This document shows positions 1 to 8,589 of a stretch of DNA of 64,000 nt, piece after piece. Position numbers and translations under genes: made by a program. How positions within the stretch are numbered: the stretch's first letter is position 1; every line of letters begins with the position of its first letter. Under the pieces are notes generated by a model. The model was not told the origin of the DNA. It did no database searches and saw nothing but the letters and a program-made list of their open reading frames with translations. Source of the DNA: REEB506 sp040381035 (GTDB lineage Bacteria > Pseudomonadota > Alphaproteobacteria > Caulobacterales > Aquidulcibacteraceae); assembly GCA_040381035.1 (NCBI GenBank), contig JBEIHY010000007.1:1-64000 (forward strand), written 5' to 3'.

Positions 1-91
1 CCCGTGCGACACCACGCGGCTTATTCGGCAACAACGGCTGAATGATCGACCACTCGAAGTCAGACATCTCGTAACGGCGAACAGGCGGCAT
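1..91 (-). mobile_element. IS5-family (IS427-like) transposase, N-terminal part, cut by window edge
   Basis: The minus strand reads MPPVRRYEMSDFEWSIIQPL from an ATG at 91, continuing LLPNKPRGVAR to the window edge. This is the characteristic opening of DUF4096/IS5-type transposases in alphaproteobacteria. A second in-frame ATG lies at 67 (MSDFEW). Only about 30 codons are visible, so integrity cannot be judged. The outer end of the element probably lies between about 150 and 180; a CTAG at 170-173 would suit the short TA-type targets of this group, but no second terminal repeat is in view. The element sits just upstream of the L,D-transpeptidase gene and may have altered its promoter. Confidence 0.75.
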
Positions 92-355
92 CGGCGATCT
101 CCTTCGCCGCCAATGAATCAGCGTTCGCCGGCAATGGGAATTCCAAATGGCGATTTATGAGTGCGTGACCTAGACTCAGCGCGTGCACGGCGACGCTTCA
201 GATTGATCCCACTCTGCCCATACTGGATGGTGAGGGCCTCGCCCGTGTGTAAGTTATGAAAGCTCAAGGGGTGGTTCGCCGATGCGTCCGCATGGGCGAG
301 CGGTCCCAAAATGGCGGGGGCGGATAACCCCAATCCGGACCGGAGAGAATGTCGA

Positions 356-1759
356 GTGTCAGCGCAAGTTCGATCCGATCAAGCTTGGGGCCAGACCCAA
401 AGACAAGCGCTGCGCTTGCTCTCCCCGCTTAAGCTCCTCCTTTTGGTGATGGTCGTCGGCTGCTGGGCCCCCGCAGCGGAGACGCCTGCCGCCGCACGTC
501 TTCCGCCGCCGCCGCGGGCCTGGAGCGCCGAGGCATTAGTCAGTTTGCGCCAAGCGGCTGACGCCGCCATCGCCCATGGACTGATGCAGCAGTCGCTTTC
601 GCTCGATGAGCTGGCCCGATTGGAGCCGCTTTCGCTGCAGGATATCGACGCGGCGCGACGATTGGACGAAAAAGCTGACCAATTATTTGTCGACTTGGCG
701 ACAGCCTTCGCGATCGGCGCGACCAATCCGGAAGTCGTCGACCCCCAGTGGCGGATCGCGCGTCCTCCACCCCCTGATATCGAAAGCCTGCGCCGCACCC
801 TGCAAGGCGGTGCGGGCGTTTCACAAACCCTCAGCAGATTGTTGCCGACCTCGCCCGAATACTGGGCGCTCGTCGCTGAGCTCAGTCGTGTGCGAACGCT
901 GCCGGATGATGAAGCGGGGAGCAGGGGGCCCACGAAGAATGAGCGCGAGGCGCGATTGCGCGCCAACCTTGAGAGATGGCGTTGGCTGCCGCGGAGCCTC
1001 CCGGCGCGGCGGATCGAGGTCTTGGCGCCATTCTTTGAACTTCGGATGCGCGAGGGCGAGGTGAGCATCTCCCATGTCGCGATCGTCGGCGCCCGCAGCA
1101 CGCAGACGCCCAGCTTCGACGCCGCCATTGAGACGATCACGCTCAATCCCACCTGGACGCCGCCGTCGAGCATTGCGGGGCGTGAACTTATACCCCGCTT
1201 CCGCCGCGATCCTGAGGCGGTGACACGCGAGGGCTTCGATGTGCTGGATAGCTCAGGACGGCTGGTCAATCCTGCAGCGGTGGATTGGCGGGCGCGGCCG
1301 TTCCCTTTCACTCTTCGCCAGCGTCCTGGTCCCCATAACGCCCTGGGGCGTCTGCGGTTCGACTTGCCGAACCCTTACGCCTTGTTTTTGCATGACACGC
1401 CCAGCCCTGGCTTGTTTGCTCGCGCCGACCGCGCCCTGAGCCACGGCTGCATTCGGGTCGAAGACCCCGTGGCGCTTGCCGCCACGGTGCTCGCTGACTC
1501 CATATGGGACCAAAGCGCAATCGAAGCAGCAATCGATACTGGCGCGACCCAGACCATCGCTCTGGCGTCTCCCTTGCCGGTCTATGTCCTGTACCTGACA
1601 GCGGCGGCGGATGGCGCAGGAGCGGTGCGCTACGCCGATGACATCTACAGACGCGACGCCGCCGTCGTCCGTGCGTTGGATAACCCGCCCCGGGTCCTGC
1701 AAAGGGACATCCAACCGGCCATCATCGTGACATCTGAGATCGGATGCGCACCGGTGTGA
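356..1759 (+). CDS. L,D-transpeptidase (YkuD domain) lipoprotein, YcbB-like
   Basis: A 467-residue protein. The GTG at 356 is chosen because GGAGAG (342-347) precedes it by 8 bases; an ATG at 311 is in frame but lacks a clear ribosome site. A hydrophobic N-terminal segment ends in VVGC, a plausible lipobox, so a lipid-anchored periplasmic enzyme is inferred. The C-terminal half carries the YkuD signature: HDTP, then SHGCIRV with candidate nucleophile Cys365. The region before it (ERWRWLP...) matches the YcbB/LdtD arrangement. Members of this family make 3-3 peptidoglycan cross-links using the meso-diaminopimelate of tetrapeptide stems. No peptidoglycan-binding domain is obvious. The gene stands alone between an IS end and a decayed locus. 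Confidence 0.85.
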   Translation: MSAQVRSDQAWGQTQRQALRLLSPLKLLLLVMVVGCWAPAAETPAAARLPPPPRAWSAEALVSLRQAADAAIAHGLMQQSLSLDELARLEPLSLQDIDAARRLDEKADQLFVDLATAFAIGATNPEVVDPQWRIARPPPPDIESLRRTLQGGAGVSQTLSRLLPTSPEYWALVAELSRVRTLPDDEAGSRGPTKNEREARLRANLERWRWLPRSLPARRIEVLAPFFELRMREGEVSISHVAIVGARSTQTPSFDAAIETITLNPTWTPPSSIAGRELIPRFRRDPEAVTREGFDVLDSSGRLVNPAAVDWRARPFPFTLRQRPGPHNALGRLRFDLPNPYALFLHDTPSPGLFARADRALSHGCIRVEDPVALAATVLADSIWDQSAIEAAIDTGATQTIALASPLPVYVLYLTAAADGAGAVRYADDIYRRDAAVVRALDNPPRVLQRDIQPAIIVTSEIGCAPV

Positions 1760-2175
1760 ATATGATCCCGACGTCGATAAGGAGGCGCCGCGATTATCGG
1801 CGAGGCTAAGCCTTGGCGGCTGCGATCTTGCGGGAGGTGGGGTTTGAACGACACGGCCCTTCCTGATTTGCCGGCGAAGGCCACTGCCTAAAGGGCGTAG
1901 CCTGCGCCAAGAAGGCGACAGTGAAAGGCGGCTGGAGAAATCGGGAGACCGAGCTGAGCGGGACTTCTGCCCGATGGCGAAAGGGAGCCTCCGGCAAACC
2001 CGTGTCGATTGAGACCCTTGCGTTGGATCGATCGATGGGCTCAGCTAAGCGCCGTAAATAAGAATACGGGTGGCTCTTACAGCGGCGCAAGAAGTCGGTA
2101 ACGATTAGGAAATTGCTTCCTATAGCGCGGCGGCGTCCAACGTGTTGGATTGAACCGTCGCCTCAGGAGCCGCCA
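1760..2175. other. Intergenic stretch with no recognisable gene
   Basis: About 416 bases between the L,D-transpeptidase gene and the DUF5671 remnant. Short open frames exist on both strands, but none has a recognisable motif, a convincing ribosome site or codon use like the neighbours. A possible -10 (TATAGC, near 2119) lies upstream of the DUF5671 remnant. It could be eroded mobile DNA, but I cannot identify it. Confidence 0.4.
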
Positions 2176-3308
2176 ATGGCCAACATTGCGCTCGACACAT
2201 TCGTTAGGGACGCCATAAATCACGGCGAGGATCCCGAGAGCATCAGTGCGACCCTGATCTCGGCGGGGCGGAGCAGAAAAGAGGTCGAAGCCGCGCTGGA
2301 TGGCTGGGCTACCGCCGATTTCGGCATGGCAGTCCGCGAAGCCCTACATTTCGGCTAGGGAAGCCTTCCTCTACCTTGTACTCTTCCTTCTGCTCGGCGT
2401 TGTCGCCTGGAACCTTGGATCTCTCCTGTTCGGGCTTATCGACCTTGCGATCGCCGACACGCTCGACCCCAGTCCGCGGGAGATGCAGGCTCGAGCGGCC
2501 ATCGCGGGATTGGTTGTGGGCGCCCCACTCTTCGCTTGGCTTGCCTTCCACATTTACCGACAACGCAGCGCCAATCCTGCAATGCAGCGCTCACCCATGC
2601 GCAAATGGCTTACATACGTCACGTTGGTGATTGCCGCCTCTGTGCTGGTCGCTGACGCCATCGGCCTCGTTTAAAACTTCCTCTCCGGCGAATTCTCAAC
2701 TCGCCTGGGGCTCAAGATGCTCGTGGTCGCAGCCATAGCCGGCGGCATCTTCGCTTTCTTTATTCGCGACGCGGAGCGGGCAGGCGAAGGTGAAGGTGAA
2801 GGTGAAGGTTAACCTTGACGTCGGCGCCTGGATCGCTGGTCTTGGCGCGGTCGTGGTGGCTGCAGCCATCGTCGTGGGCTATCTCTCCATACCTGATCCG
2901 GGCGAAGCGCACGCACTTCGGCTGGACAACGCCGGTCTGATGACAATGCAGCAGATAGCAGCAAGCGCGCAATGCGCTTACACCTTCACCGGCCACGCTC
3001 CCGCATCAATTGAGGACACTCGCACCGCTTTTCTCGAGCACAGGGCCTCGGTCGTCGGCGGAGCCTGCACCATCGTTCAGTTCACGGATGCCGAAGCTCA
3101 AACCATCTCATATGCGGCTGCAAGTGAGGTTTCGATTTCGCTCTGCGCGGAGTTTCGACTTCCATAACCGGAAGGTCCGGCCACGAACGAGTTCAACATG
3201 TCGACCGAATTCCCCGAACTGCAGCAGCAGCGCCTCGCGGCCGGGCGACACTGCTATATCATCCGCCTCGTAAGGCTCGCTCCGGCGCCGGGCGATCCCA
3301 AGCTCTGA
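2176..3308 (+). pseudogene. Decayed DUF5671-family membrane protein gene
   Basis: Joined across lesions, this reads as one DUF5671-type protein. It opens with MANIALDTFVRDAINHG and a short helical N-terminal domain, then YISAREAFLYLVLF and several membrane segments, and ends with a soluble C-terminal part finishing AAGRHCYIIR. A CAGGAG ribosome site precedes the ATG at 2176. Lesions: a +1 shift near 2335-2350; an in-frame TAA at 2672-2674 where the family usually has Tyr (V-Y-NFLSGE); a shift in the GAAGGT repeat near 2790-2813; and a TAA at 3165-3167. Beyond the last stop the same frame continues with family-like sequence to a TGA at 3306-3308. The frames and stops are seen directly; the family match is from memory. 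Confidence 0.72.
2786..2813. repeat. GAAGGT hexanucleotide microsatellite in the DUF5671 remnant
   Basis: Four tandem copies of GAAGGT follow a GGC. One frame reads (GE)n then a stop; the next frame reads VKVKVKVN and continues into family-like sequence. The repeat therefore marks the place where the reading frame changes, and slippage here is a likely cause of one lesion. Confidence 0.7.
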
Positions 3309-3589
3309 CATCACAAATCGCTTGCGCTCTGAAATTCTCGCAGTTTTAAAAAGGTAGTTTCCAAGCGTGAGCGCGGCTCGCTGTTCGGTGTGAATAGCGG
3401 ACTGCCCCTTTTTGAACAGCATACAGCCCAATCGTCGGGCGCTGTTGACAGACAACCCATCGTCATCGGATACAGATTTGCATCTCAATTCTCTGAGGCG
3501 GCGCACGAGTGGCGGCGTTGAATTGGGGCATGGAACAATAGAGCGCGTGTGTTGCATTATTTTACTTAGCGGGAAAGCTGCAGAGATTT

Positions 3590-3865
3590 ATGGCGTTTGG
3601 CGAGCGGATGCTTGGAACGGTGGTATTGGTCGGCCTGGGTGTGCTCACGGTGGGCGCAGTCGTGGCTGCGCCTGCACTCTTGCGTACGACGCGTCCCATT
3701 ATCCGTGAAGGATTGCGGCGGGGGATAGGATATTATGCGCGGGCGCGCGCCGCCGCCTCAGAGTTTGCCGAAGACATCGACGATTTGATTGCTGAAGTTC
3801 GCTCCGAACTTGCTGCAGAGCAATCGCCTGAAGCTCCTGCAGCGCCTGCGGACACGGTGGCTTAG
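3590..3865 (+). CDS. DUF5132-like small membrane protein
   Basis: A 91-residue protein: one N-terminal membrane segment (about residues 8-30, rich in V, G, A, L), then an amphipathic helix RPIIREGLRRGIGYYARAR and an acidic tail. This pattern resembles DUF5132 proteins, which I recall near cation-transporting P-type ATPases. Here the ATPase gene converges on it and the two stop codons overlap (3862-3865). The ribosome site is weak; an ATG at 3608 is an alternative start. Function unknown; an accessory role with the ATPase is inference from proximity and co-occurrence. Confidence 0.6.
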   Translation: MAFGERMLGTVVLVGLGVLTVGAVVAAPALLRTTRPIIREGLRRGIGYYARARAAASEFAEDIDDLIAEVRSELAAEQSPEAPAAPADTVA

Positions 3866-6792
3866 ACTGGATAAGACGCATCGGGCTGTTGGAGTGTAAG
3901 GCGGCGCAGGGCGACAGGCGCCAAGCTCGCGCCAATGATAATGCCAGTCTCAAGTAGGCTTGGCGGCGAGATGCGCAGCGCCTGACCCAAGCGCGGTATA
4001 ACAAATGGCGCGGCCAACAAGAGATAGGAGCCGCCAACGCCAAACTCGATGGAACGGTCGTGAAGCGCTCCTTTGCGATTGGGACGAAGCTTAAGCGCGT
4101 GCGCCAATTGGCGGCTGGCGAGCGCGAGAAAGGTGAGGCCCCGCGCGCGCGGTCCCTGGCCGAAGCGCGCGGAAGCTATGAAATGCATGAAGATCGCAGG
4201 CGCAGCGATTGCCAACGCGTCAGAGCCGATAGCCGTCAAATCACGCTTACCGAAAGCATGGTCTGAGCGCTTTCTCGGTGCGCGCAGCATGACGTCTGCG
4301 GAGGGCTTCGCCAACGCGAGGCCGAGAGCGGGGAAAATGTCGGTCATCAGGTTCAGCCAGAGTAATTGCGCCGGCGTCTCTAAGGCGTCGGGTCCGTTGA
4401 GCCCCTCCGCAAGAAGCAGCGCAACCTCGCTCGCATTCGTCGCAAGCAGGAAACTGACGGCGCGCCGGAGATTCTCATCGGCTGTGCGGCCTCTAGCCAA
4501 GGCTGTCGCCAAGGTCTGCAAATGGTCATCGCCAATGACAATATCGGCCACGTCGCGCGCGACATCGGCGCCAGACTTGCCCATGGCGATGCCGATATCC
4601 GCAGCGCGTAAGGCCGGACCGTCATTGACACCGTCGCCAGTCATGGCGACCACGTGTCCATCCGCCTGGAGGGTGCGGATGATCGCCAATTTATCAGATG
4701 GACTAACGCGGGCGAATACCTCTGTGCTCCGCGCCGCGCGCATAAGCGCGTCCGGCGCCATGCCGCGCAAGGCGGAGGCGTCGATGACATCGAGTGAACC
4801 ATCACTTGAAAAGCCCAAATCCTCTGCCAGACGCCTTGCGGTGCCGGCCTGATCGCCTGTCAGAATGATAGTACGAAGGCCTGCGCGTTGCAGCGCCTGG
4901 ATGGTTTCAGCCGCGCCCGGCCGGAGCGGATCGCGCAGACCAACCAGCCCCAGCCATTCCAACTGATACGGCTCGCCGCTTTCCAAGGTGAGGCCGACGC
5001 CGCGCGCAACGCCCAGCACCCGCAAGCCCTCACGCGCCAGGTTTTCATTCTGCGCAAGGATTGCGGCGCGATCCTCATCCTTCAGAGGCCGCGCACCGGC
5101 GCTGGCATGTGCGGCCACGCAAAGATCTAGCACTTGATGCGGTGCGCCTTTCACCGCAACAAGAGCCGTATCGCCCGCGGCATGTTCCGTGGCCATATAG
5201 AGTCGCTGTTCGGTGCGCAGGAGCGCTCGCTTGCGCGGATGCTTGCGCCGCAGCTCAGACACGTCGAGCCCGGCATTCTTGGCGAGATGGATCAAGGCGA
5301 GTTCCGTCCCCGACCCCGCCGAGGCAGCCTCGGCGTCAGAAGGTGTCGCATCGTTACAGAGCGCGGCGATCTGTGCGACCAAACGCGTGCCCGCTGGCGC
5401 AGGTTCGCTGTCGCGCAGATTAAAGCGCCTAGATGGCGTTGCAATCACCGCCGCTTGCATCTGATTCTGCGTGAGGGTGCCGGTCTTGTCGAGGCAAAGC
5501 ACATCGATATTGGCTGCCGCTTCGAGGACATTCACGTTGCGGACGTAGGCGCCCTCGCGCGACATGGCGCGCGCTGCGCTTGCTTTGTTTGAAGCCGCTA
5601 GCGCCGGGAGGCCCTCGGGGATTGCGGAAACCGCCAAAGCGACTGAACTTTTGGCGATTGCTGCCCAAGGCGCCCCGCGCGCGCGAAGCATGAGCGCCAG
5701 CAGCGCCGAAGCCCCCAGGCACGCGACGGACAAACGAACGCCCAGGCGGTCGAGCGCCAGTTCCATGGGAGGTTGCGGCGGCTGAGCGGTTTCGAGTAGC
5801 TTGCGGATCCGGCCGATCTCTGTTGCTGCGCCGGTGGCGGTGACGACCGCAATCCCTGCACCGTTCGTCACCACGCCGCCGCGGTGCACCATAGTGCGCC
5901 GTCCGGTTAGGGGCGTTTCCGCGTTGAGCGTTGCGTCTGCGAGTTTCTCGACCGGAAAGCTCTCCCCGGTTAACGACGACTCGTCGATGCGCAGGGCGTC
6001 GGAGCGCAAAAGCCGCGCATCGGCGGGGACTGCGGCGCCCGTCCTTAGGACGATCCAATCGCCGGGCGCCACGCGTGAGGTCGCAACGCGCACCTCAACA
6101 CCATCGCGTAGGACCGTCGCATCAGGATCGGTTTGGCGCGCGAGCCTACGGATCAGGTTTGCGGTCCGGCTTTCAGTTGCAGCGCCGATCCCTGCGTTCA
6201 ACGCGATGACGCCCAGAGTGACGACAGCGTCAACTGCCCCGCCTGTTGCCAAGGAAAGCAACGCCGAACCGCCAAGCAAAGCGACAGGGAGCGATTTGAA
6301 TTGTTTAACAAGCGTCGCGAGGGGAGATGCTGGGGCTGGTTCGACGAGCCGGTTTTCGCCGATGCGATAGAGGCGCTCGCGCGCGGCTGTTTCCGTCAGG
6401 CCGTCGGGGCTTGCGAATGCCGCCGCAACGGCTTTGGCGGGCATCGCGTGCCAAAATCGCTGAACCGCATCCGCGGTTGCCGGTCGCACGGGCGCTGAGA
6501 GACCAGAGCGCCAGACCCGCCGTGCCATGGCCGCGATGACTTCGGCCGAGAGTTTGGCGTCGTGTTCAATCAGGAGCGAGCCGGACCACGGGCTCTCGCG
6601 CACGTCGATGACGCCTTCGCGCGCAGCGACACGGCGTGCGAGCGCGCTAAGCAAATCGGGGCGACCACGGAGCGGATCAAGCCGAAGCCGTGTCCTGCCT
6701 GCGATCGCATGATGCACGCGCACGAAAGGCTCAAGGCGATGATCATAAGCGACTTCGGCTTGATTTTGCCCGTTCGGGGGCGACCTGCTCAT
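3862..6792 (-). CDS. P2-type cation-transporting ATPase with N-terminal HMA-like domain
   Basis: A 976-residue inner-membrane transporter. Residues about 20-95 form a heavy-metal-associated-like domain without the usual CxxC. Then come membrane helices, actuator motif TGES (about 275-278), IPEGLP in helix M4 (391-396), phosphorylation site DKTGTLT (435-441) and hinge TGDGVND (718-724). PEGLP rather than CPC/CPx indicates a P2-like (Ca/Mn/Na-class) pump, not a soft-metal P1B pump; the ion cannot be assigned. The C-terminal third has a further helix bundle. The start ATG overlaps the stop of the upstream helical-protein gene (ATGA), implying translational coupling. It is convergent with the DUF5132-like gene. 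Confidence 0.88.
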   Translation of the reverse strand: MSRSPPNGQNQAEVAYDHRLEPFVRVHHAIAGRTRLRLDPLRGRPDLLSALARRVAAREGVIDVRESPWSGSLLIEHDAKLSAEVIAAMARRVWRSGLSAPVRPATADAVQRFWHAMPAKAVAAAFASPDGLTETAARERLYRIGENRLVEPAPASPLATLVKQFKSLPVALLGGSALLSLATGGAVDAVVTLGVIALNAGIGAATESRTANLIRRLARQTDPDATVLRDGVEVRVATSRVAPGDWIVLRTGAAVPADARLLRSDALRIDESSLTGESFPVEKLADATLNAETPLTGRRTMVHRGGVVTNGAGIAVVTATGAATEIGRIRKLLETAQPPQPPMELALDRLGVRLSVACLGASALLALMLRARGAPWAAIAKSSVALAVSAIPEGLPALAASNKASAARAMSREGAYVRNVNVLEAAANIDVLCLDKTGTLTQNQMQAAVIATPSRRFNLRDSEPAPAGTRLVAQIAALCNDATPSDAEAASAGSGTELALIHLAKNAGLDVSELRRKHPRKRALLRTEQRLYMATEHAAGDTALVAVKGAPHQVLDLCVAAHASAGARPLKDEDRAAILAQNENLAREGLRVLGVARGVGLTLESGEPYQLEWLGLVGLRDPLRPGAAETIQALQRAGLRTIILTGDQAGTARRLAEDLGFSSDGSLDVIDASALRGMAPDALMRAARSTEVFARVSPSDKLAIIRTLQADGHVVAMTGDGVNDGPALRAADIGIAMGKSGADVARDVADIVIGDDHLQTLATALARGRTADENLRRAVSFLLATNASEVALLLAEGLNGPDALETPAQLLWLNLMTDIFPALGLALAKPSADVMLRAPRKRSDHAFGKRDLTAIGSDALAIAAPAIFMHFIASARFGQGPRARGLTFLALASRQLAHALKLRPNRKGALHDRSIEFGVGGSYLLLAAPFVIPRLGQALRISPPSLLETGIIIGASLAPVALRRLTLQQPDASYPV

Positions 6793-7229
6793 GTGGAGGG
6801 GGGGGGCGCTTCAGGATCAACCGTCGTCACGGCTGTGTCGCGGCGTAAAGCGTCAGCGACTTTTTGCGCCGATTTCGCGCTGGTCTTGAGCGCCTCACCG
6901 GCTCCCTCGGCGCCTATGGCTGCGTGCTCTGCGAGAAAAACCACGGCATGGCGCATGGCGACCTGCGCTTCTTGACCGAACCCGGTCAGGGTTTCCTTGA
7001 TGCCAGCGGTCTGGAGGGGAAGATCGGCGCGGATGGCTTGCGCCAAGTTGGCTGCGTGCACTTTGAAGTCGGCCAATTGCGCAATGGCCTCATCAACATG
7101 CTTCTTCGCATCGTCGCTCACCTGCGCGGCGCCTTGTGCTAGGTTTGCTTTGGCCTTGTCCAGTCGATCCTCCAACGTCAACAGCGTGGATTTAAGGCCT
7201 TCGCAGAAATCGATAACGGCTTGGCTCAT
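6789..7229 (-). CDS. Helical phasin-like protein cotranscribed with the P-type ATPase
   Basis: A 146-residue protein starting at the ATG at 7229, preceded by AAGGAG; a longer frame upstream lacks a ribosome site. The sequence is almost entirely amphipathic helix (SQAVIDFCEGLKSTLLTL..., repeated A/K/E/Q heptads) with no transmembrane stretch until a short alanine-rich segment and a proline/acidic tail. Its composition resembles phasins and other four-helix proteins, but no specific family is recognised. The 4-base ATGA overlap with the ATPase start is strong evidence of an operon. A membrane-surface or regulatory role for the pump is inference. Confidence 0.65.
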   Translation of the reverse strand: MSQAVIDFCEGLKSTLLTLEDRLDKAKANLAQGAAQVSDDAKKHVDEAIAQLADFKVHAANLAQAIRADLPLQTAGIKETLTGFGQEAQVAMRHAVVFLAEHAAIGAEGAGEALKTSAKSAQKVADALRRDTAVTTVDPEAPPPST

Positions 7230-7550
7230 GGCGGGCTCCTTTGGCTTGCTGTGCAGTTGAGCATTTTGAGCGCGCGGCTCGATTGCGTGACATCGACACA
7301 TTCAGGGCTGTTTCCACGTCATTCGCAAGCCTTTGCTACAGAGTGGTCATGGCGGCCAGCCCGCAGCCGAACCATCTCTATCCCTTCGTCAGCCTGCCCG
7401 GCGTGACTGGATAAAGGGCGACGCCGCAGCTTCGCCGGCCGCCCCGAATTTCGACCACACAGGACATATCGGGTGGCGCCGACACTACCCTTGAAAAGTC
7501 ATTGCGCTTGATCGCCTTTTGTGCTACTTTTGTAGCATGGAGAGTATGCG
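7230..7550. promoter_or_regulatory. Divergent intergenic region between the ATPase operon and mazEF
   Basis: About 320 bases separating two divergent operons. It must hold both promoters. The right end carries the mazE operator palindrome (listed separately). I see no gene, tRNA or convincing hairpin in the rest, and could not identify a clear promoter for the minus-strand operon. Confidence 0.5.
7522..7537. promoter_or_regulatory. Perfect palindrome TGCTACTTTTGTAGCA, likely MazE operator
   Basis: A perfect 6+6 inverted repeat with a TTTT centre, 14 bases before the antitoxin ATG. It overlaps a plausible promoter: TTGCGC (7502-7507), a 17-base spacer, then TACTTT (7525-7530). MazE-type antitoxins autoregulate by binding such palindromes, so toxin-antitoxin autoregulation is the simplest reading. 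Confidence 0.7.
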
Positions 7551-7814
7551 ATGGCGTATGTCACATTGCGCCGCGCCGGAGGCTCGCTGGTCCTGACCAT
7601 CCCGCGCGTTCATGCCAAATCCCTTGGCCTTGAAGAGGGCGAGCGCATGAATGTGACCGTCGCAGACGGTAAGCTGATCGTAGCGCCGCATGTCGCCGAG
7701 CGCCGGAAATACCGTCTCGAAGATTTGCTGGCCCAATGTGATCGTGATGCGCCGCTGAGCCCCGAAGACGCCGCGTGGATCGGCGGCGACCCGGTCGGCG
7801 CTGAGCTTCTTTAG
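7551..7814 (+). CDS. mazE: MazE/AbrB-type antitoxin
   Basis: An 87-residue protein with an N-terminal SpoVT/AbrB swapped-hairpin domain (residues 1-45): TLRRAGGSLVLTIPRVHAKS, then LGLEEGERMNV and GKLIVAP, a typical MazE/ChpA pattern. The C-terminal part (RYRLEDLLAQC-like, LSPEDAAWIGGDPVG) is the toxin-binding tail seen in antitoxins of this group. GGAGAG lies just before the ATG. The stop overlaps the toxin's GTG by one base, so the two are cotranscribed and coupled. It is expected to neutralise the adjacent endoribonuclease and, with it, repress the palindromic operator immediately upstream. Confidence 0.85.
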   Translation: MAYVTLRRAGGSLVLTIPRVHAKSLGLEEGERMNVTVADGKLIVAPHVAERRKYRLEDLLAQCDRDAPLSPEDAAWIGGDPVGAELL

Positions 7815-8137
7815 TGGACCGCGGCGCGATTTATTTCGTGGATCTCGACCCGGCAGCAGGGCGCGAACAGCGTGGCCACCGATCCATCATTATTGTCTCA
7901 CCGGCCGCGTTCAATGCCCTTGGCGTACAGCTTGTCGCGCCAATCACAAACGGCGGCGCCTTCGCACGGCATCGCGGTTTTGTTGTGCCACTTGCGGACA
8001 TGAAAACGACGGGCGTCATTTTGTGCAATCAATTACGCACAATCGATATTGCCGCACGTAACGGCCGCTTTGTCGAGCAGGCGCCGGACGTCCTTGTCGA
8101 TGAGATGCTGGCCCGCATCGCGACGCTCGTCGCCTGA
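7814..8137 (+). CDS. mazF: MazF/PemK-type endoribonuclease toxin
   Basis: A 107-residue protein of the PemK/MazF fold: RGAIYFVDLDPAAGREQRGHR near the start (the family's G-E/x-x-GxE-Q-x-x-x-RP region), SPAAFNALG, then LVAPIT and ILCNQLRTID, which in the family holds the strand with the catalytic region. Length and order are normal and no lesion is visible. The start is a GTG whose first base is the last base of the mazE stop (TAGTG). Homologues cleave mRNA at short sequences; target specificity cannot be read here. The intact pair lies next to the remains of another toxin-antitoxin module. Confidence 0.87.
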   Translation: MDRGAIYFVDLDPAAGREQRGHRSIIIVSPAAFNALGVQLVAPITNGGAFARHRGFVVPLADMKTTGVILCNQLRTIDIAARNGRFVEQAPDVLVDEMLARIATLVA

Positions 8138-8139
8138 GC

Positions 8140-8500
8140 GAACTGCATAAAGTCGAGGCGTGCGCTGGCCCGCGATGCGGCGAAGGGGACGGCGATGATG
8201 TGCTCGTCGGCGGGGTGCTCGATGATCGGCTGTTTGCGGGGCGGGGAATGATCGGCTGTCGCGGCGTGACAGCTGCGACTTCACGGGGAACAGACCCCAA
8301 ATGATCGCCAATCGCCAGCATGTCCTGCTCGGCTTGTGGCGGGAATTCAACCGTCCATCGGCTCGCGGGCCGGGGAACCGCGCTTTCAGCCGCGCCATCA
8401 CCTGAGTTGCCGGCCAAGCGCCGCCTTCGGCTACCGCGGACCCCAGGCTGTCGCGCAAGGCGCGCAGCCCGCGGCTGTCCGCCATGGCCTCTGCGACCAA
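8140..8500 (-). pseudogene. Possible decayed ParD/ParE-like toxin-antitoxin remnant
   Basis: On the minus strand, one frame from about 8500 to 8335 reads SALVAEAMADSRGLRALRDS and then WPATQVMARLKARF, similar in layout to the tail of ParD-type antitoxins. A different frame beginning near 8358 reads WTVEFPPQAEQDMLAIGDHL, which looks like the first strand and helix of ParE/RelE-like toxins, and then loses similarity within about 20 residues. No complete gene is present and the frames overlap without usable starts. I read this as debris of a second toxin-antitoxin module, with limited confidence. The rest of 8138-8589 contains nothing else I recognise. Confidence 0.4.
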
Positions 8501-8589
8501 GGCCGAAACGCTGGCGGCTCGGCGGCCACCCCGCTTGCACCCTGCGCCAAAGCCGCTAACACAGCCGCTTCACAATCCCATGGCGCCCC

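Noticed and set aside
1806..2090. 94-codon minus-strand frame in the 1760-2175 gap
   Set aside because: No recognisable motif or ribosome site, and composition does not resemble neighbouring genes.
3108..3557. 149-codon minus-strand frame near the DUF5671 remnant
   Set aside because: No motif, no ribosome site, and it runs antisense to the remnant's C-terminal part; treated as chance.
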